This document shows, piece after piece, positions 34,267 through 43,900 of a stretch of 64,000 bases of DNA (position 1 is its first letter; every line of letters begins with the position of its first letter). Location: positions 48,161 through 112,160 of the forward strand of contig JADFZW010000019.1 of the NCBI GenBank assembly GCA_015232355.1. The letters run 5' to 3'. The DNA comes from Oligoflexia bacterium. Lineage in GTDB: Bacteria > Bdellovibrionota > Bacteriovoracia > Bacteriovoracales > Bacteriovoracaceae. The position numbers and the translations under genes were made by a program. The notes under the pieces were generated by a model, which did not search any database, was not told the DNA's origin, and saw nothing but the letters and a program-made list of their open reading frames with translations.

Positions 34267-35810
34267 TCTTTGCTTCCACCATAATCTTGTATTAAAGTAT
34301 CAAGCGATTGATTAATTTGTCTGGCCTTCACCTCATTTTCATAGATGGTAGCAGCAGCAACTCTTTCCTTACAATCAGTAATTCCACATCGCTCGCAAGT
34401 TATAGAGACATCAGTGGTTGGAATATCAGGATGATCACAAAATTGAATCTTCTCTTTTAAAACTGGAGTAATTAAAATTCCCACAGTCAAACTGGTTTTG
34501 TTATTTAGAGAATGCATCTCTTTTTTGGCCATAGAAAAACATAGATACTCATTTTCAGATTGAAAATAACGAGTACGCTGAACTCCTACCAATGGTCTTT
34601 CAATATCTTGATAGCTATCTCCCTCTGCTAATGTTGGTTTAACCTCATCTAACTTATTTAATAGATCGATGGTTATCCATCTTCGACAATAGTGTTCCAT
34701 CGAGCGCACACCATGAGGATTATGCAATTCTGAGAGGTGAAGTTCACTGGTAATATCATACATATCAGTTGAAGTATCTTTGTTAAAACGCAAGAAAAAC
34801 ATTTGCTCTAGATTAAAAAAGGTTGGCAGTATTTGAGTCATACGATGGAATACGCTCTCCCAAGTTCCCTTGTAGGATTCCATCATCCTCATAAAAGCAT
34901 TTTGATCAAAATAATTTTTATTAAAGACTTGTCTTAATTTTGAAATAAAATCGTCTTTAGGAATAAAGAGTGCGCTAGCAAAGTATGAAGCTTGAAAATT
35001 GTTGTAGAGCTGTTCAAAAGAGTCCAAATCAAGCCACACAGAGGTATTAGAACGTTCACCTTGGTCTAAGAAGTGATGGCCAATCTCTTTAGCATAAATA
35101 AAACTCTTCTCTCGAAAGCTTAAATTCTTATTAAGCAAAAACTTGATCGGTTTACTTACACCTTTGGCCGGTACTACTACATGCTTTAACTCTCCTAAAT
35201 TTTCATAGGAGGAGAAATCCACCTCTTGAATTTCGTAGTTGTATTCTTTCTTTAAAAGCTCAGCTAAAAAATTTATTTTGATATTTTTATCTAATGAGTT
35301 CCAAGAGTACTTTTCTACAAAGTCAACAACCTTATCTTCGATCTCTCCCATGTAATTACTACTGAGTTCGATATGCGCACGTAGGGAAGCAAACAAAAAA
35401 TCCTTTACTCTCAAATTAAAACTACGTGCAAGCTCCACCAACGTTCCCACCAAAATCTTAAATTTGTCTGGTTCATTGGTAATAACTTCCAAGAGTCCTT
35501 GAGCTGAAATGCCAAATAACTCGAATGGTAGGTTTTTTAATAGATTGTTTTCTAGTATTTTAGTTAGGTGTTTAAGTTCTTTATTTAATCGAACGGAAAT
35601 TATGTCGTCATAGGAGACGCCAAGAGATTCTGCGAGCAACATGATCTTATCATTCTTTGGATACTTTTTTCCCTTTTCAATCTCATTTATATAGGAAGCA
35701 GAAAGTCCAGAGATGTTGGCCAACTCTTTAAGCGATAGATTCTTTTCTTGACGAAATTGCTTTAGTTTTAAACCAAAAATTAATCTTAATGTCTCTTGAT
35801 TTAGTAACAC
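34263..35810 (-). CDS. XRE/ImmA-like/DUF2083 regulator (RamB/ScfR type)
   Basis: The N-terminal ~65 residues are an XRE helix-turn-helix (LSLKELANISGLSASYINEI). Residues about 200-300 resemble the ImmA/IrrE domain, but the expected HExxH is degenerate (YAKEIGHHFLD), so peptidase activity is doubtful. The C-terminal half matches the short-chain fatty acyl regulator domain, with the Cys-rich ITCERCGITDCKER near the end. Proteins of this layout (RamB in Corynebacterium and mycobacteria, ScfR) control acetate and glyoxylate-cycle genes in response to short acyl ligands. Here the divergently transcribed neighbour resembles malate synthase, a glyoxylate-cycle enzyme, which supports the same kind of role. 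The shared 300-bp gap holds repeats and a palindrome. Confidence 0.85.
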   Translation of the reverse strand: MLLNQETLRLIFGLKLKQFRQEKNLSLKELANISGLSASYINEIEKGKKYPKNDKIMLLAESLGVSYDDIISVRLNKELKHLTKILENNLLKNLPFELFGISAQGLLEVITNEPDKFKILVGTLVELARSFNLRVKDFLFASLRAHIELSSNYMGEIEDKVVDFVEKYSWNSLDKNIKINFLAELLKKEYNYEIQEVDFSSYENLGELKHVVVPAKGVSKPIKFLLNKNLSFREKSFIYAKEIGHHFLDQGERSNTSVWLDLDSFEQLYNNFQASYFASALFIPKDDFISKLRQVFNKNYFDQNAFMRMMESYKGTWESVFHRMTQILPTFFNLEQMFFLRFNKDTSTDMYDITSELHLSELHNPHGVRSMEHYCRRWITIDLLNKLDEVKPTLAEGDSYQDIERPLVGVQRTRYFQSENEYLCFSMAKKEMHSLNNKTSLTVGILITPVLKEKIQFCDHPDIPTTDVSITCERCGITDCKERVAAATIYENEVKARQINQSLDTLIQDYGGSKD

Positions 35811-35900
35811 TGTTGATCCCTCTTGTTCTTATAATAATGCTCGTAAAGATATCATACTTCTTCGCATGGATAAAGAGTGATTTTTTTTCATCATATTTAA

Positions 35901-35940
35901 ATAGCGATTTATAATGTTTTATAGCGTTTTATAGCGTTTT
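35901..35940. repeat. 10-bp phased repeat in the divergent promoter region
   Basis: Four tandem 10-bp units of the type ATAGCGTTTT (first two degenerate, last two identical). One unit per helical turn places the same face toward a bound protein, so this may be a binding array for the neighbouring XRE-type regulator; function is inferred. Confidence 0.55.
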
Positions 35941-35969
35941 AACGACAAAAAGAAATAATAAAATATATC

Positions 35970-35987
35970 GCGAATATTCGCTTGACA
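35970..35987 (+). promoter_or_regulatory. Perfect 12-bp palindrome touching a -35 box
   Basis: GCGAATATTCGC (35970-35981) is a perfect palindrome directly joined to TTGACA (35982-35987), with AT-rich TATAAA/TATAAT candidates 13 and 20 bp further on. It points to the malate-synthase-like gene and is a plausible operator for the divergent regulator. Confidence 0.55.
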
Positions 35988-36110
35988 AAAGTATTAAAAA
36001 TATAAAATATAATTATGTCATACAATTAATTCTCAAAAAATTAATGATCAATATCATCTGATTTTATTTTTTATTGTGGAAGAACTGTTAAAAAAACAGG
36101 GGGGGATTTT

Positions 36111-37991
36111 ATGCTTGGTGGAAGTGAACTTTTAGATCGAACCATTGCTATTAACAATAGAGTTGGTGATCAAAGAACATTTCAACTCCTAGACGATGAA
36201 TTGCTTAACGCTATTGCGAACATACATCTACGAACTGAAAAAAAACGCAAAGAGCTTTTAGTTCTTAGAGAGAAACGTCAGCGAGAATATGATCAAGGAT
36301 ACACTAATAAATTAACTAGAGAAAAAGAGTGCGCCTGGAAAGATAATCCGAACTGGAAAACAAGCAAATATTTAACTAATACAAAAAAAGAAAAACGCTC
36401 TAAAGAAGTATTTATCGCCGCTAACGACAATGTTCAATTAATCAAATTGATCAATCAACAAAATTCCAATAGCAACAATCTTTCCTATGAACGAAATAAC
36501 ACTAATACAACAAACAACAATCCATTAAACACATTGAACACATTAAACAATGGAAAAAAACTATTTTCTCAAAATTACAATATGCTGAATTATCCTGGAG
36601 CTGAGAGCAATAGTAAACGATATTTAAAATCTGAAGATAATAATAATAACAATAACAATAACAATAACAATAATAATAATAATAATAATAATAACAACTT
36701 TAATATAATCTTAGATTTCGAGGATCTTTTAACTAACAATTGGGGTAACATCATCAATGGAATCTTTGCTGCCAAAGGTGCACTAATCGGAGATCTTTTA
36801 TATCAAGATGAAAATGATCCAAAAAAAATCCATCAACTTAAACACAAACTACCTGCTAACTCACAATTAATTATTCGTGTACGAAATATTGAAAAAATTG
36901 AAAATACTATTACTATCAATAATCAAAAAATAGCGGCCACTCTCTTTGATATAGTAACCAATTGCTATTACTTGCATAGTATTCTTAAAGATCTAAATAG
37001 AACATTACACTTCTATATTCCTAAGTGTGACCATTATTTGGAAGCACGCTACTATCAACAATTGCTCTCAATGGTAGAAGAAGAGTTTTCTATTCCCACC
37101 GGAACCTTAAAGTTAACAGTACAAATTGATAGTATCAACTCTCTCCATCAAGCAGAAGAGATTTTATATGAATTAAGAAATTACTCTGCTGGAGTCTATG
37201 TTTATCCACTGGGAATACTCCACAGCTATCATAAAATGTTTCGTAACTACAATGAAATGTTACTTCCTAATCTATCAGGGATTCTTCAACAAGATGAATG
37301 GATTAATGCCATCTACAAAGGGCTTTCCAAAATCTGTCAAAGCAGAGAAACTCAATTCTTAATTGGATACAATAATTTTTTAGTTCATGATGGTCTTTCA
37401 AAGATTGAAAAGAGTATTGTCATCAATAATCTTAGAGATGAACTACAACGTCACAAAAACTACCACGTTGATGGTATAGTACTCTATCATCACTCACTCT
37501 TGAACTTATTAGATGAAGCTTCTGCTTTGATAAATATTAATCCAGATGAACATGACTCTCATGAACCTGCAGATGAGCTAGATCATCTTTATGAACAAAA
37601 CATATTTTCCTTCTTGCCCAAAAATAGCGGACCGAAAACTCTCAATGAGTTACGTTTTTATATTAGAAAAGGAATTCTTTTTATAGAATCTACTCTCAGA
37701 AATAAAGTGCCATTATACACCGACTACGCTACCTTCACTCCACTCTCCTTCGATGTTATGAGATGGCATACCTGGCATTGGATCTATCACAAGGCCACAA
37801 TAGAGGAGTGGGGGCCTCTCAATAAAAACTTCGTAAAAAAATTGTTTGAAGATGAATATGAACGTCTGCTCTTTGAACAAAAAGAAAAGGGAATCAAAAT
37901 TTCTCATACACTTATTGAACACTGGAGTCAGGCAAAAGAGAAAGCTAAAAATCTATTTACTAGTGATTTGCTTGTTGATCTTGTTTTTTAA
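36111..37991 (+). CDS. Malate synthase-like protein with degenerate catalytic motifs and poly-Asn insert
   Basis: Residues about 200-560 align by eye with malate synthase A: DFEDLLTNNWGNIINGIFA, FYIPKCDHYLEARYYQQLL, TLKLTVQIDSI, GPKTLNELRFYIRKGI and MRWHTWHWIYH are counterparts of DFEDS, the LPKLE.HLEAR strand, ATVLIETI, and the final QWIHH segment. But key places differ: the metal-binding Glu region is QID instead of IET, and the usual RWDY segment is GVYVYP, losing an Asp. Activity is therefore uncertain. Residues ~177-196 are 20 Asn codons. The ribosome site is a run of seven G 5 bp before ATG. The divergent RamB/ScfR-like regulator fits glyoxylate metabolism. It might be a paralogue with a new role. 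Confidence 0.72.
   Translation: MLGGSELLDRTIAINNRVGDQRTFQLLDDELLNAIANIHLRTEKKRKELLVLREKRQREYDQGYTNKLTREKECAWKDNPNWKTSKYLTNTKKEKRSKEVFIAANDNVQLIKLINQQNSNSNNLSYERNNTNTTNNNPLNTLNTLNNGKKLFSQNYNMLNYPGAESNSKRYLKSEDNNNNNNNNNNNNNNNNNNNNFNIILDFEDLLTNNWGNIINGIFAAKGALIGDLLYQDENDPKKIHQLKHKLPANSQLIIRVRNIEKIENTITINNQKIAATLFDIVTNCYYLHSILKDLNRTLHFYIPKCDHYLEARYYQQLLSMVEEEFSIPTGTLKLTVQIDSINSLHQAEEILYELRNYSAGVYVYPLGILHSYHKMFRNYNEMLLPNLSGILQQDEWINAIYKGLSKICQSRETQFLIGYNNFLVHDGLSKIEKSIVINNLRDELQRHKNYHVDGIVLYHHSLLNLLDEASALININPDEHDSHEPADELDHLYEQNIFSFLPKNSGPKTLNELRFYIRKGILFIESTLRNKVPLYTDYATFTPLSFDVMRWHTWHWIYHKATIEEWGPLNKNFVKKLFEDEYERLLFEQKEKGIKISHTLIEHWSQAKEKAKNLFTSDLLVDLVF
36639..36698. repeat. AAT/AAC triplet repeat, 20 Asn codons
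   Basis: Sixty bases of alternating AAT and AAC triplets encode 20 Asn residues between the N-terminal region and the core of the malate-synthase-like protein. The mixed codons suggest an older expansion than the perfect hexamers elsewhere. Confidence 0.95.
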
Positions 37992-38454
37992 TTCTTAAAA
38001 AAAGTTTGCTTTGATCTAAACAATTGTGGGGGGATTTTAGAAAAAGAGAAGTTCATTCTCTTTTACGATATTTAGGCCAGGGTTCGGGGGCAGTATTAAA
38101 GTGAAATTTTTTTGATTAAGCCTAGACCAAAGCAACACTCTTTAACCCTAACCTTATGTAAATATATATTGCATCTACTATGCCAAAATAATTATCTCTA
38201 CTACCTATCTCTTTTATTGATCTCATTATCCTTTTGACCCCAACAAAGAAAGACTAAAGATTTATAGAGACATTTAGTAGCGATTAAATAGCAAAAAGAT
38301 ACCAAATTAGTTCACAATTAAATAAATTCAAAGAGGTATTGCGCAATCAATCTCAATAACCTCAATAACCTCAATAATCTCAATAACTAAATTTAATTTA
38401 CCCTCTTTATTGACCGATAAGAATATTGTGAACAAAACAAGAGAGGCTTTTTAA
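37992..38454. other. Intergenic region with hairpin and 9-bp tandem repeat
   Basis: No gene seen. GGGGGGATTTT (38028-38038) repeats the ribosome-site sequence of the gene before it, without an ATG. AAAAGAGAA (38042-38050) and TTCTCTTTT (38056-38064) form a 9-bp stem with a 5-nt loop that could end transcription of the malate-synthase-like gene. Four copies of CTCAATAAC lie at 38352-38387, 70 bp before the next start. AGAGAGG is the ribosome site at 38440-38446. Confidence 0.55.
38042..38064 (+). terminator. Possible terminator hairpin after the malate-synthase-like gene
   Basis: Nine-base-pair stem AAAAGAGAA/TTCTCTTTT with loop GTTCA, 50 bp past the stop codon. The T-run is part of the stem and the sequence then leaves T-richness, so strength is uncertain. 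Confidence 0.4.
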
Positions 38455-40299
38455 ATGAAACAATTTAAATTTTTATCTTCATCTTTATCTATTTTGCTAT
38501 TTATTAACATCCTAAGCTTAATTTTATTTGGCAATATCTACGCCAACAACTATGAAGAAGGAATCAAACACTGTTTACAAAATCTTAAGACTATCGATAG
38601 ACTTGCTACTTCTAATAGTAGTACTTCTGGCAACAGAAGTAACACATTAAATATTTTTGGATCTCTAAAAATTAACTTATTTCAGTCGACCAAAGACAGA
38701 TCCCAAACGATATCAACAGCAAAAAAGCTACTAACTGAAGCAAAGAAAGTTTTTTTAATTAGTAATTTCAATAAGGAAAATTCTTTATTAAAAAAAATGT
38801 ATAACGAAATCAAGAAGGAAGTTCCTTTAATCACTCCAGAATTTTTACATTTTGTTATACGACAAATGAATGCAGATCCTTCCTCTTCAAGTTATTTTTG
38901 TAAAGACTTTGATACAATTATCAAACAATACAAACATAAAAGTTTTGAAAAACTATACCCATCACTAAAATGGGAAACCTTCAAAAAGAAAATTATTTCC
39001 TTCATCAAAAGTAATCAAGTACAATTAAGCAAAGATTTAATTATCGTAAAACCCACTAGCGGTAAAGGACTCTCAAGAGGTATACATTATCATAATCCTC
39101 CAGCTAATTCTGATGCCCCTAAGTTTGAATACTTCGGCCAATTTAAAAATGGCAAATATCATGGAATAGGAACTAAATCATTTGCTAATGGCAAGAGATA
39201 TGTAGGTTTTTTTAAAAATGGTATTTATGAAGGATTAGGAGAATTTACATGGCCATCAAAATCTAATAACTATACTGAACATCGCTATTTTGGTAATTTT
39301 AAGAATGGATTATTTAATGGTCATGGAAGCATTACCAGACCAAATGGATGCAATTATAAGGGTGAATTTAAAGATGGTAAGTTTCATGGCCAAGGAAAAT
39401 GTTCATTTTCTAATGGAGATTGGGAAGAGGGTTTGTATGAAGAAGGTAAATTTAAAAGTGGTAAAAAAGTAAATTCTAATTCTAATTCTAATTCTAATTC
39501 TAATTCTAATTCTAATTCTAATTCTAATTCTAATTCTAATTCTAATTCTAATTCTAATTCTAATTCTAATTCTAATTCTAATTCAACTTTAAAAATAGAT
39601 AAAGTTCAATGCTTAAAAGAAAAGAAAGAATGTATTAGTAAATCACCAGCTCCTCATCATATTATTGAAACAAAAAAATTTAATACTTTATCAAATGATA
39701 TAAAAAGCACATTTCAATTTAATCAAAAAAAGAAAAATGAAGAAGATGTAAAAAAACAAAAAGTTTCAGCACTACCACCATCTAATCCTGGATTAAGAGA
39801 AGAATTATTCAAGAGAAGGGAAAGAATGAGTGGATCAGATTATGAAGAAGAAGAAAATAAAACACCTCTTAAAAAACTACCCCCTCCTCCTATTCCTAAA
39901 AAATCTTATCCGAAAAATACTAAATTAGATAATGATCTTACTGGCGATTTACCTCCTCCTCCTGACATTAATGAAATGTCAGAAAAAACAACAAAAGAAG
40001 AACTTAACAAATCATCTGAATCTTCAGCAATTCAGTCAATTCAGTCAACCTCAGGGCCATCAAATGTAGCAAACAAACCTTCTATAACAACAAAATCAAT
40101 TGTTGACATGAAAAACAAATTAAAATCATCCGCATCTCAAAAACCACTTGCTCCATTAGTTAAAGAAGAGAAAAAAGATAAATCATTAACTGATTTGCTA
40201 AATGATAAAGACTTTCAGGATAAGATCAGAAAATCAAATCATTATCTTGATAGTGACGATGAAAGCGATAAAAGTGATGATTCTGATGATAGTTGGTAG
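38455..40299 (+). CDS. Secreted MORN-repeat protein with Ser-Asn repeat and proline-rich tail
   Basis: A signal peptide (about residues 1-30, ending NIYAN) is followed by a helical region and then about five MORN repeats in residues ~222-340 (YFGQFKNGKYHGIGT, YVGFFKNGIYEGLGE, YFGNFKNGLFNGHGS, YKGEFKDGKFHGQGK, EEGLYEEGKFKSGKK). A perfect Ser-Asn run of 18 hexamer copies follows. The last ~230 residues are disordered-looking, with LPPPPIPKK and LPPPPDIN proline stretches and an acidic Ser/Asp end. MORN repeats bind membranes or form scaffolds; proline stretches of this kind bind SH3, EVH1 or profilin in eukaryotes. Together with the export signal this suggests an effector acting on another cell, but that is inference. 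Confidence 0.85.
   Translation: MKQFKFLSSSLSILLFINILSLILFGNIYANNYEEGIKHCLQNLKTIDRLATSNSSTSGNRSNTLNIFGSLKINLFQSTKDRSQTISTAKKLLTEAKKVFLISNFNKENSLLKKMYNEIKKEVPLITPEFLHFVIRQMNADPSSSSYFCKDFDTIIKQYKHKSFEKLYPSLKWETFKKKIISFIKSNQVQLSKDLIIVKPTSGKGLSRGIHYHNPPANSDAPKFEYFGQFKNGKYHGIGTKSFANGKRYVGFFKNGIYEGLGEFTWPSKSNNYTEHRYFGNFKNGLFNGHGSITRPNGCNYKGEFKDGKFHGQGKCSFSNGDWEEGLYEEGKFKSGKKVNSNSNSNSNSNSNSNSNSNSNSNSNSNSNSNSNSNSNSTLKIDKVQCLKEKKECISKSPAPHHIIETKKFNTLSNDIKSTFQFNQKKKNEEDVKKQKVSALPPSNPGLREELFKRRERMSGSDYEEEENKTPLKKLPPPPIPKKSYPKNTKLDNDLTGDLPPPPDINEMSEKTTKEELNKSSESSAIQSIQSTSGPSNVANKPSITTKSIVDMKNKLKSSASQKPLAPLVKEEKKDKSLTDLLNDKDFQDKIRKSNHYLDSDDESDKSDDSDDSW
39475..39582. repeat. Hexanucleotide repeat, 18 perfect copies of TCTAAT
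   Basis: Eighteen uninterrupted copies encode (Ser-Asn)18 right after the last MORN repeat. The lack of any substitution implies recent expansion or ongoing slippage. Length change would alter the spacer between the MORN and proline-rich parts without shifting the frame. Confidence 0.97.
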
Positions 40300-40318
40300 A
40301 ATGTTACGGTAGAATTAC

Positions 40319-43300
40319 TTAAATAGCACTGAAACTTTCTAAAACAAGTAATGTACTCCAAAGTCTTTGGGCCACACTATCTACTGATGGATAACGTGGA
40401 TTTTCAGTAATATTTGTTTGCAAATATAATGGAACAAGCCAAGTGTATGTGAAAGAGTTACATTTGATCAATGAAGAATATTTATCCATGACTGCTTTGT
40501 TTATGGTTAGTGATAAATCATGAATGATTGGAGTATCTTGTGAAAATGTACTCTTGAGATTAACATCGCCGGGTATAATTCTAATTATCATCTCTACAAC
40601 ATATTTCTCATTCTCATCTAGAGGATAAAATTCTACAACTTCTCCTTGCTTTAAATCTTTCAAAGATAAATTCTTATTTGCAAAAGCTGGCCACTCCCAA
40701 AAATTATTTCCTTCTGCAAAAGTATAGAAATTATTAATTCCAATTCTATCAGTAATTCCTGTACCCTCATTTTTTTCATTTCGTTTAACTAAAACACCCT
40801 TTACCAGTGCTGCCGATTTAATTGCAGCACTCATATCAAGTCGTTTGCCATCCATGGAGAAATCATTTTTAGAGGTTATTTTTACTACATCAACATCCAT
40901 AGGTAATTCAAGTGAAAATTTTCCACTTATCTCCTTATTCAAATGTAAAATGGGGGAGTCTGTTTTTAATCGCCATTTTCTTTCATCAAATGTTTGTTGA
41001 TTTGATCCTATGTAATATCCTGTTGGTGTAAACTTATATTTGTAATTATATTGTTCAGCGCTGGCACTTTTAGGAATTGAATTTGCATTATTATCTGGCC
41101 AATAATATGGAGATGAGGATTTTTTTAACAGCTCAGTTTTAAAACCAATCCTTCGAACAAGCATTTTTCCCTCTACCGCTCCCTTGCAACTATTTATAAG
41201 TCCCGATCCACGACCAACTATTACCTCCATGGGATTGCCATCACTTTTAATGATTAATGGAAAGCGATCTAAATAAAATGGCCTGTACGTAGTAATCATC
41301 CAACTGGCATGAGGAACATTAAAATTATTAAATGTTAAATAAAGTTGATTATAGATATCTGGGAAAGTAGTAAGTAATGGCATAAATTCTCCCAAACATC
41401 TATGTTCTCCACTAATAATCAAAGTATCTCCTAAATCACTTTCCACAAAAAATCTTTCAAAATCTTCAGCATAAAGTTCTGTGGTAATAAACTCTTTTTC
41501 ACTAAATTTTTCACCCTTTCTTAACATCACCACTTGAGCAAATTCCATCAATGGTTTTAAGTTCGATCGAGATCCTTTTATTATGGCCAGATGAATTCCA
41601 GGCGAAAGATTCATCCATTCTTGAGGCGAGATATCCAAAAACATCTTCAATCTAAAAGTTTCACCAGCAAGAGGAATTTCTAATTTAAGTGAATCATTTT
41701 TTGTACCATCAGTAGTATCAATTAATTTCAACCACTTTTTATTCCATACTTTGTTGTTTTGTGGATATTCAACCCAAAAATCAAAATTAGCAATTGTATT
41801 ATTAGATGTATTATTAGATGTATTATTGCTACTATTAATGGCATTTCTATTTAACCATAATGAGATCTGTTGAATTGTAGGATATGAATTAAATTCTAAT
41901 TGTGTTTGTCCACTTATAACTACTGGTTTATCAGATAGGTCAGAAACCTCAAAGGACTTAGAGGAGAGATATAAATTCTTAAAGAGCTTCCAACTACTCT
42001 CTAAATTTACAAATCCATATCCATCAAAGATATTTTCCAGCGGATTTAAGTTAGCACCATTTTGTAATAAAAATTTCATTTGATAAAAATTAAGTTCATG
42101 TTTAAACAATCTGGCCGCTTCTTTAAAAATTAAAATCATTCCTGAGAGCGCAGGTGTAGCACCTGAAGTACCACTAAAACTATAAAAGCTTGATCCTTTC
42201 CAAGCAGTTCGCGCATATGCAGAAGCAATGATATCTGGTTTTATTTGACCATTCATTACTCCACGTCCACTATAATAAGCTGTCTTTAATTTCTCATCAT
42301 CTTTAAACATATCAGGAGATAAAGTTGCTCCAATTTGAAAAGCAAAGCGAGCATCGGCAGAAGAAGTTGCAGCACCAACTGCTAATACACATGGACTTAG
42401 AGCTAAACTTTGTACACTTTTCGTCAGCGGACCAAAATTATGAGCGGCCACAACTGGTATTACATTGGTTTGATCTACAATTCTACAAAGTAATTTTGAG
42501 AGCAAACTATTTCCAGAGTAATTTCCCGGAGTATAAATATCTAAATCTAATACTTCCGCTTGCGCTTCCACTGATTCAATAATTGCACGGGCCAAAGGAA
42601 TTGTAGAGTGAGATGACTTAACAAAAAGGATATCGCTTTTATAAGCAACACCTTTGTAGTGAACCGATCTGTCGCTATTACCACTAATAAAATCTCCGGC
42701 CGCCATATGAAGATTTGCGATCCCATGATTGCCACTCTCGACACCAACTAAAGAATACTCCACATATCCATCTTTATCTAAACGCAATTTAAATCCAACT
42801 GCTCTAGGTGTATTTTCAGAGTAGTCAGATCTACTATCTTGATTATTTGCTACATAATATTTTCCATCATATAAATTGATTAATGCTGGTTTTGACTCTT
42901 TTTTGGCCTTACTCCAATCTGAAACAGCTGGACTAAATGGAAGGGCCGGATGAACTTTAATTCGTGCTTCAAGGTCGCCATTTTTGTTGATGTAAGTAGC
43001 AACTACCATTTCATCACTATCACTGCCTGATCCATTAATATCTTCCCAAGCAATATTCTTTTCTTTAAAAAAATCAAAACGAAGGTTTTTTAATTCTTGT
43101 AAATCCTCCAATCCCTCCAAAGGAAGTTTTAGAGAGTGTGATTTTAGAAAACTCTCTAAATTTTCAGTGTTGGCATTGTTACTCCAATCACGAGAATCAG
43201 ATACAATTAAATCAAGTAATCGTTCACCATAGATATCTGTTCTACTTATATTTAAATCAGTATCAAAGACTGCAATCTTTAAATGTTCACCCGCCAATTG

Positions 43301-43900
43301 CAGTGGTTGTAGTTGCGCTAAATCATTTGTAACTGCAACTCTAAAAGCATCTATTTTAGCGCCATAACCTGCATTGTGAACAGGACCAGTATAGAGATTG
43401 TTATTTTCTTTATTGATCTTATTTTTGTTTCTATTTTTATTATCACTTTTTTTTACATCAAATGGGACACTATCAAGTTCAATTCGATAGATACTTGGAT
43501 CATCTAATCCAAGTTTGCCATTATTTTGAACAAGATCAGATAAACTCTTCCAATCAATCTCCACCTCCATAAATCCAAAACGAGAGCTATCAAAAAATAT
43601 TTTTGCCTGATGATTAATAAGCCACTCAAGTATCGTTGCTTTATGGGTGCTGGAATTTAAACTATAAAGAATACCAATTTTTGCTTTAGCAATTGGAATA
43701 ATCTCTCGCAAACCAGAGCTCTTTAGATTTTTATTATGAGTAGAACTAACTTGCATAGATTTTATTAGTTCTCTATCGTTGATTGAGATAAACTCATCAG
43801 CGGTAACTTTTTCTGTCTTTATTTCTTGTTTACAGGAATACAGAGTAAGAAATTGAAGAATTAGTATAAGAAAAATAAACAAATAATTCCATCTTGTCAT
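40319..43900 (-). CDS. Subtilisin-like (S8) serine peptidase, large lipoprotein
   Basis: 1193 residues beginning with a lipoprotein signal (FLTLYSC, Cys at about 23). The S8 catalytic triad is spread over residues ~210-600: Asp in IAVFDTDLN, His in GNHGIANLHMAAG, Ser in SGTSGATPALSGMIL. A long insert with an EVEIDWKSL-type N-terminal part precedes it, and the C-terminal ~550 residues are beta-rich, with a low-complexity NNTSNNTSNNT run near residue 700. It would sit in the outer membrane or be released and cleave proteins outside the cell. It is convergent with the MORN gene (19 bp) and divergent from the ADP-ribosyltransferase-like gene, forming an exoprotein cluster. Confidence 0.88.
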   Translation of the reverse strand: MTRWNYLFIFLILILQFLTLYSCKQEIKTEKVTADEFISINDRELIKSMQVSSTHNKNLKSSGLREIIPIAKAKIGILYSLNSSTHKATILEWLINHQAKIFFDSSRFGFMEVEIDWKSLSDLVQNNGKLGLDDPSIYRIELDSVPFDVKKSDNKNRNKNKINKENNNLYTGPVHNAGYGAKIDAFRVAVTNDLAQLQPLQLAGEHLKIAVFDTDLNISRTDIYGERLLDLIVSDSRDWSNNANTENLESFLKSHSLKLPLEGLEDLQELKNLRFDFFKEKNIAWEDINGSGSDSDEMVVATYINKNGDLEARIKVHPALPFSPAVSDWSKAKKESKPALINLYDGKYYVANNQDSRSDYSENTPRAVGFKLRLDKDGYVEYSLVGVESGNHGIANLHMAAGDFISGNSDRSVHYKGVAYKSDILFVKSSHSTIPLARAIIESVEAQAEVLDLDIYTPGNYSGNSLLSKLLCRIVDQTNVIPVVAAHNFGPLTKSVQSLALSPCVLAVGAATSSADARFAFQIGATLSPDMFKDDEKLKTAYYSGRGVMNGQIKPDIIASAYARTAWKGSSFYSFSGTSGATPALSGMILIFKEAARLFKHELNFYQMKFLLQNGANLNPLENIFDGYGFVNLESSWKLFKNLYLSSKSFEVSDLSDKPVVISGQTQLEFNSYPTIQQISLWLNRNAINSSNNTSNNTSNNTIANFDFWVEYPQNNKVWNKKWLKLIDTTDGTKNDSLKLEIPLAGETFRLKMFLDISPQEWMNLSPGIHLAIIKGSRSNLKPLMEFAQVVMLRKGEKFSEKEFITTELYAEDFERFFVESDLGDTLIISGEHRCLGEFMPLLTTFPDIYNQLYLTFNNFNVPHASWMITTYRPFYLDRFPLIIKSDGNPMEVIVGRGSGLINSCKGAVEGKMLVRRIGFKTELLKKSSSPYYWPDNNANSIPKSASAEQYNYKYKFTPTGYYIGSNQQTFDERKWRLKTDSPILHLNKEISGKFSLELPMDVDVVKITSKNDFSMDGKRLDMSAAIKSAALVKGVLVKRNEKNEGTGITDRIGINNFYTFAEGNNFWEWPAFANKNLSLKDLKQGEVVEFYPLDENEKYVVEMIIRIIPGDVNLKSTFSQDTPIIHDLSLTINKAVMDKYSSLIKCNSFTYTWLVPLYLQTNITENPRYPSVDSVAQRLWSTLLVLESFSAI

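Noticed and set aside
36639..36698. Sequencing error as cause of the 20 Asn codons
   Set aside because: The triplets are mixed AAT/AAC and keep the frame, unlike typical homopolymer errors.
39475..39582. Could the TCTAAT array be a CRISPR or a protein-binding array?
   Set aside because: It is a perfect 6-bp repeat with no spacers and lies inside a coding frame as Ser-Asn.
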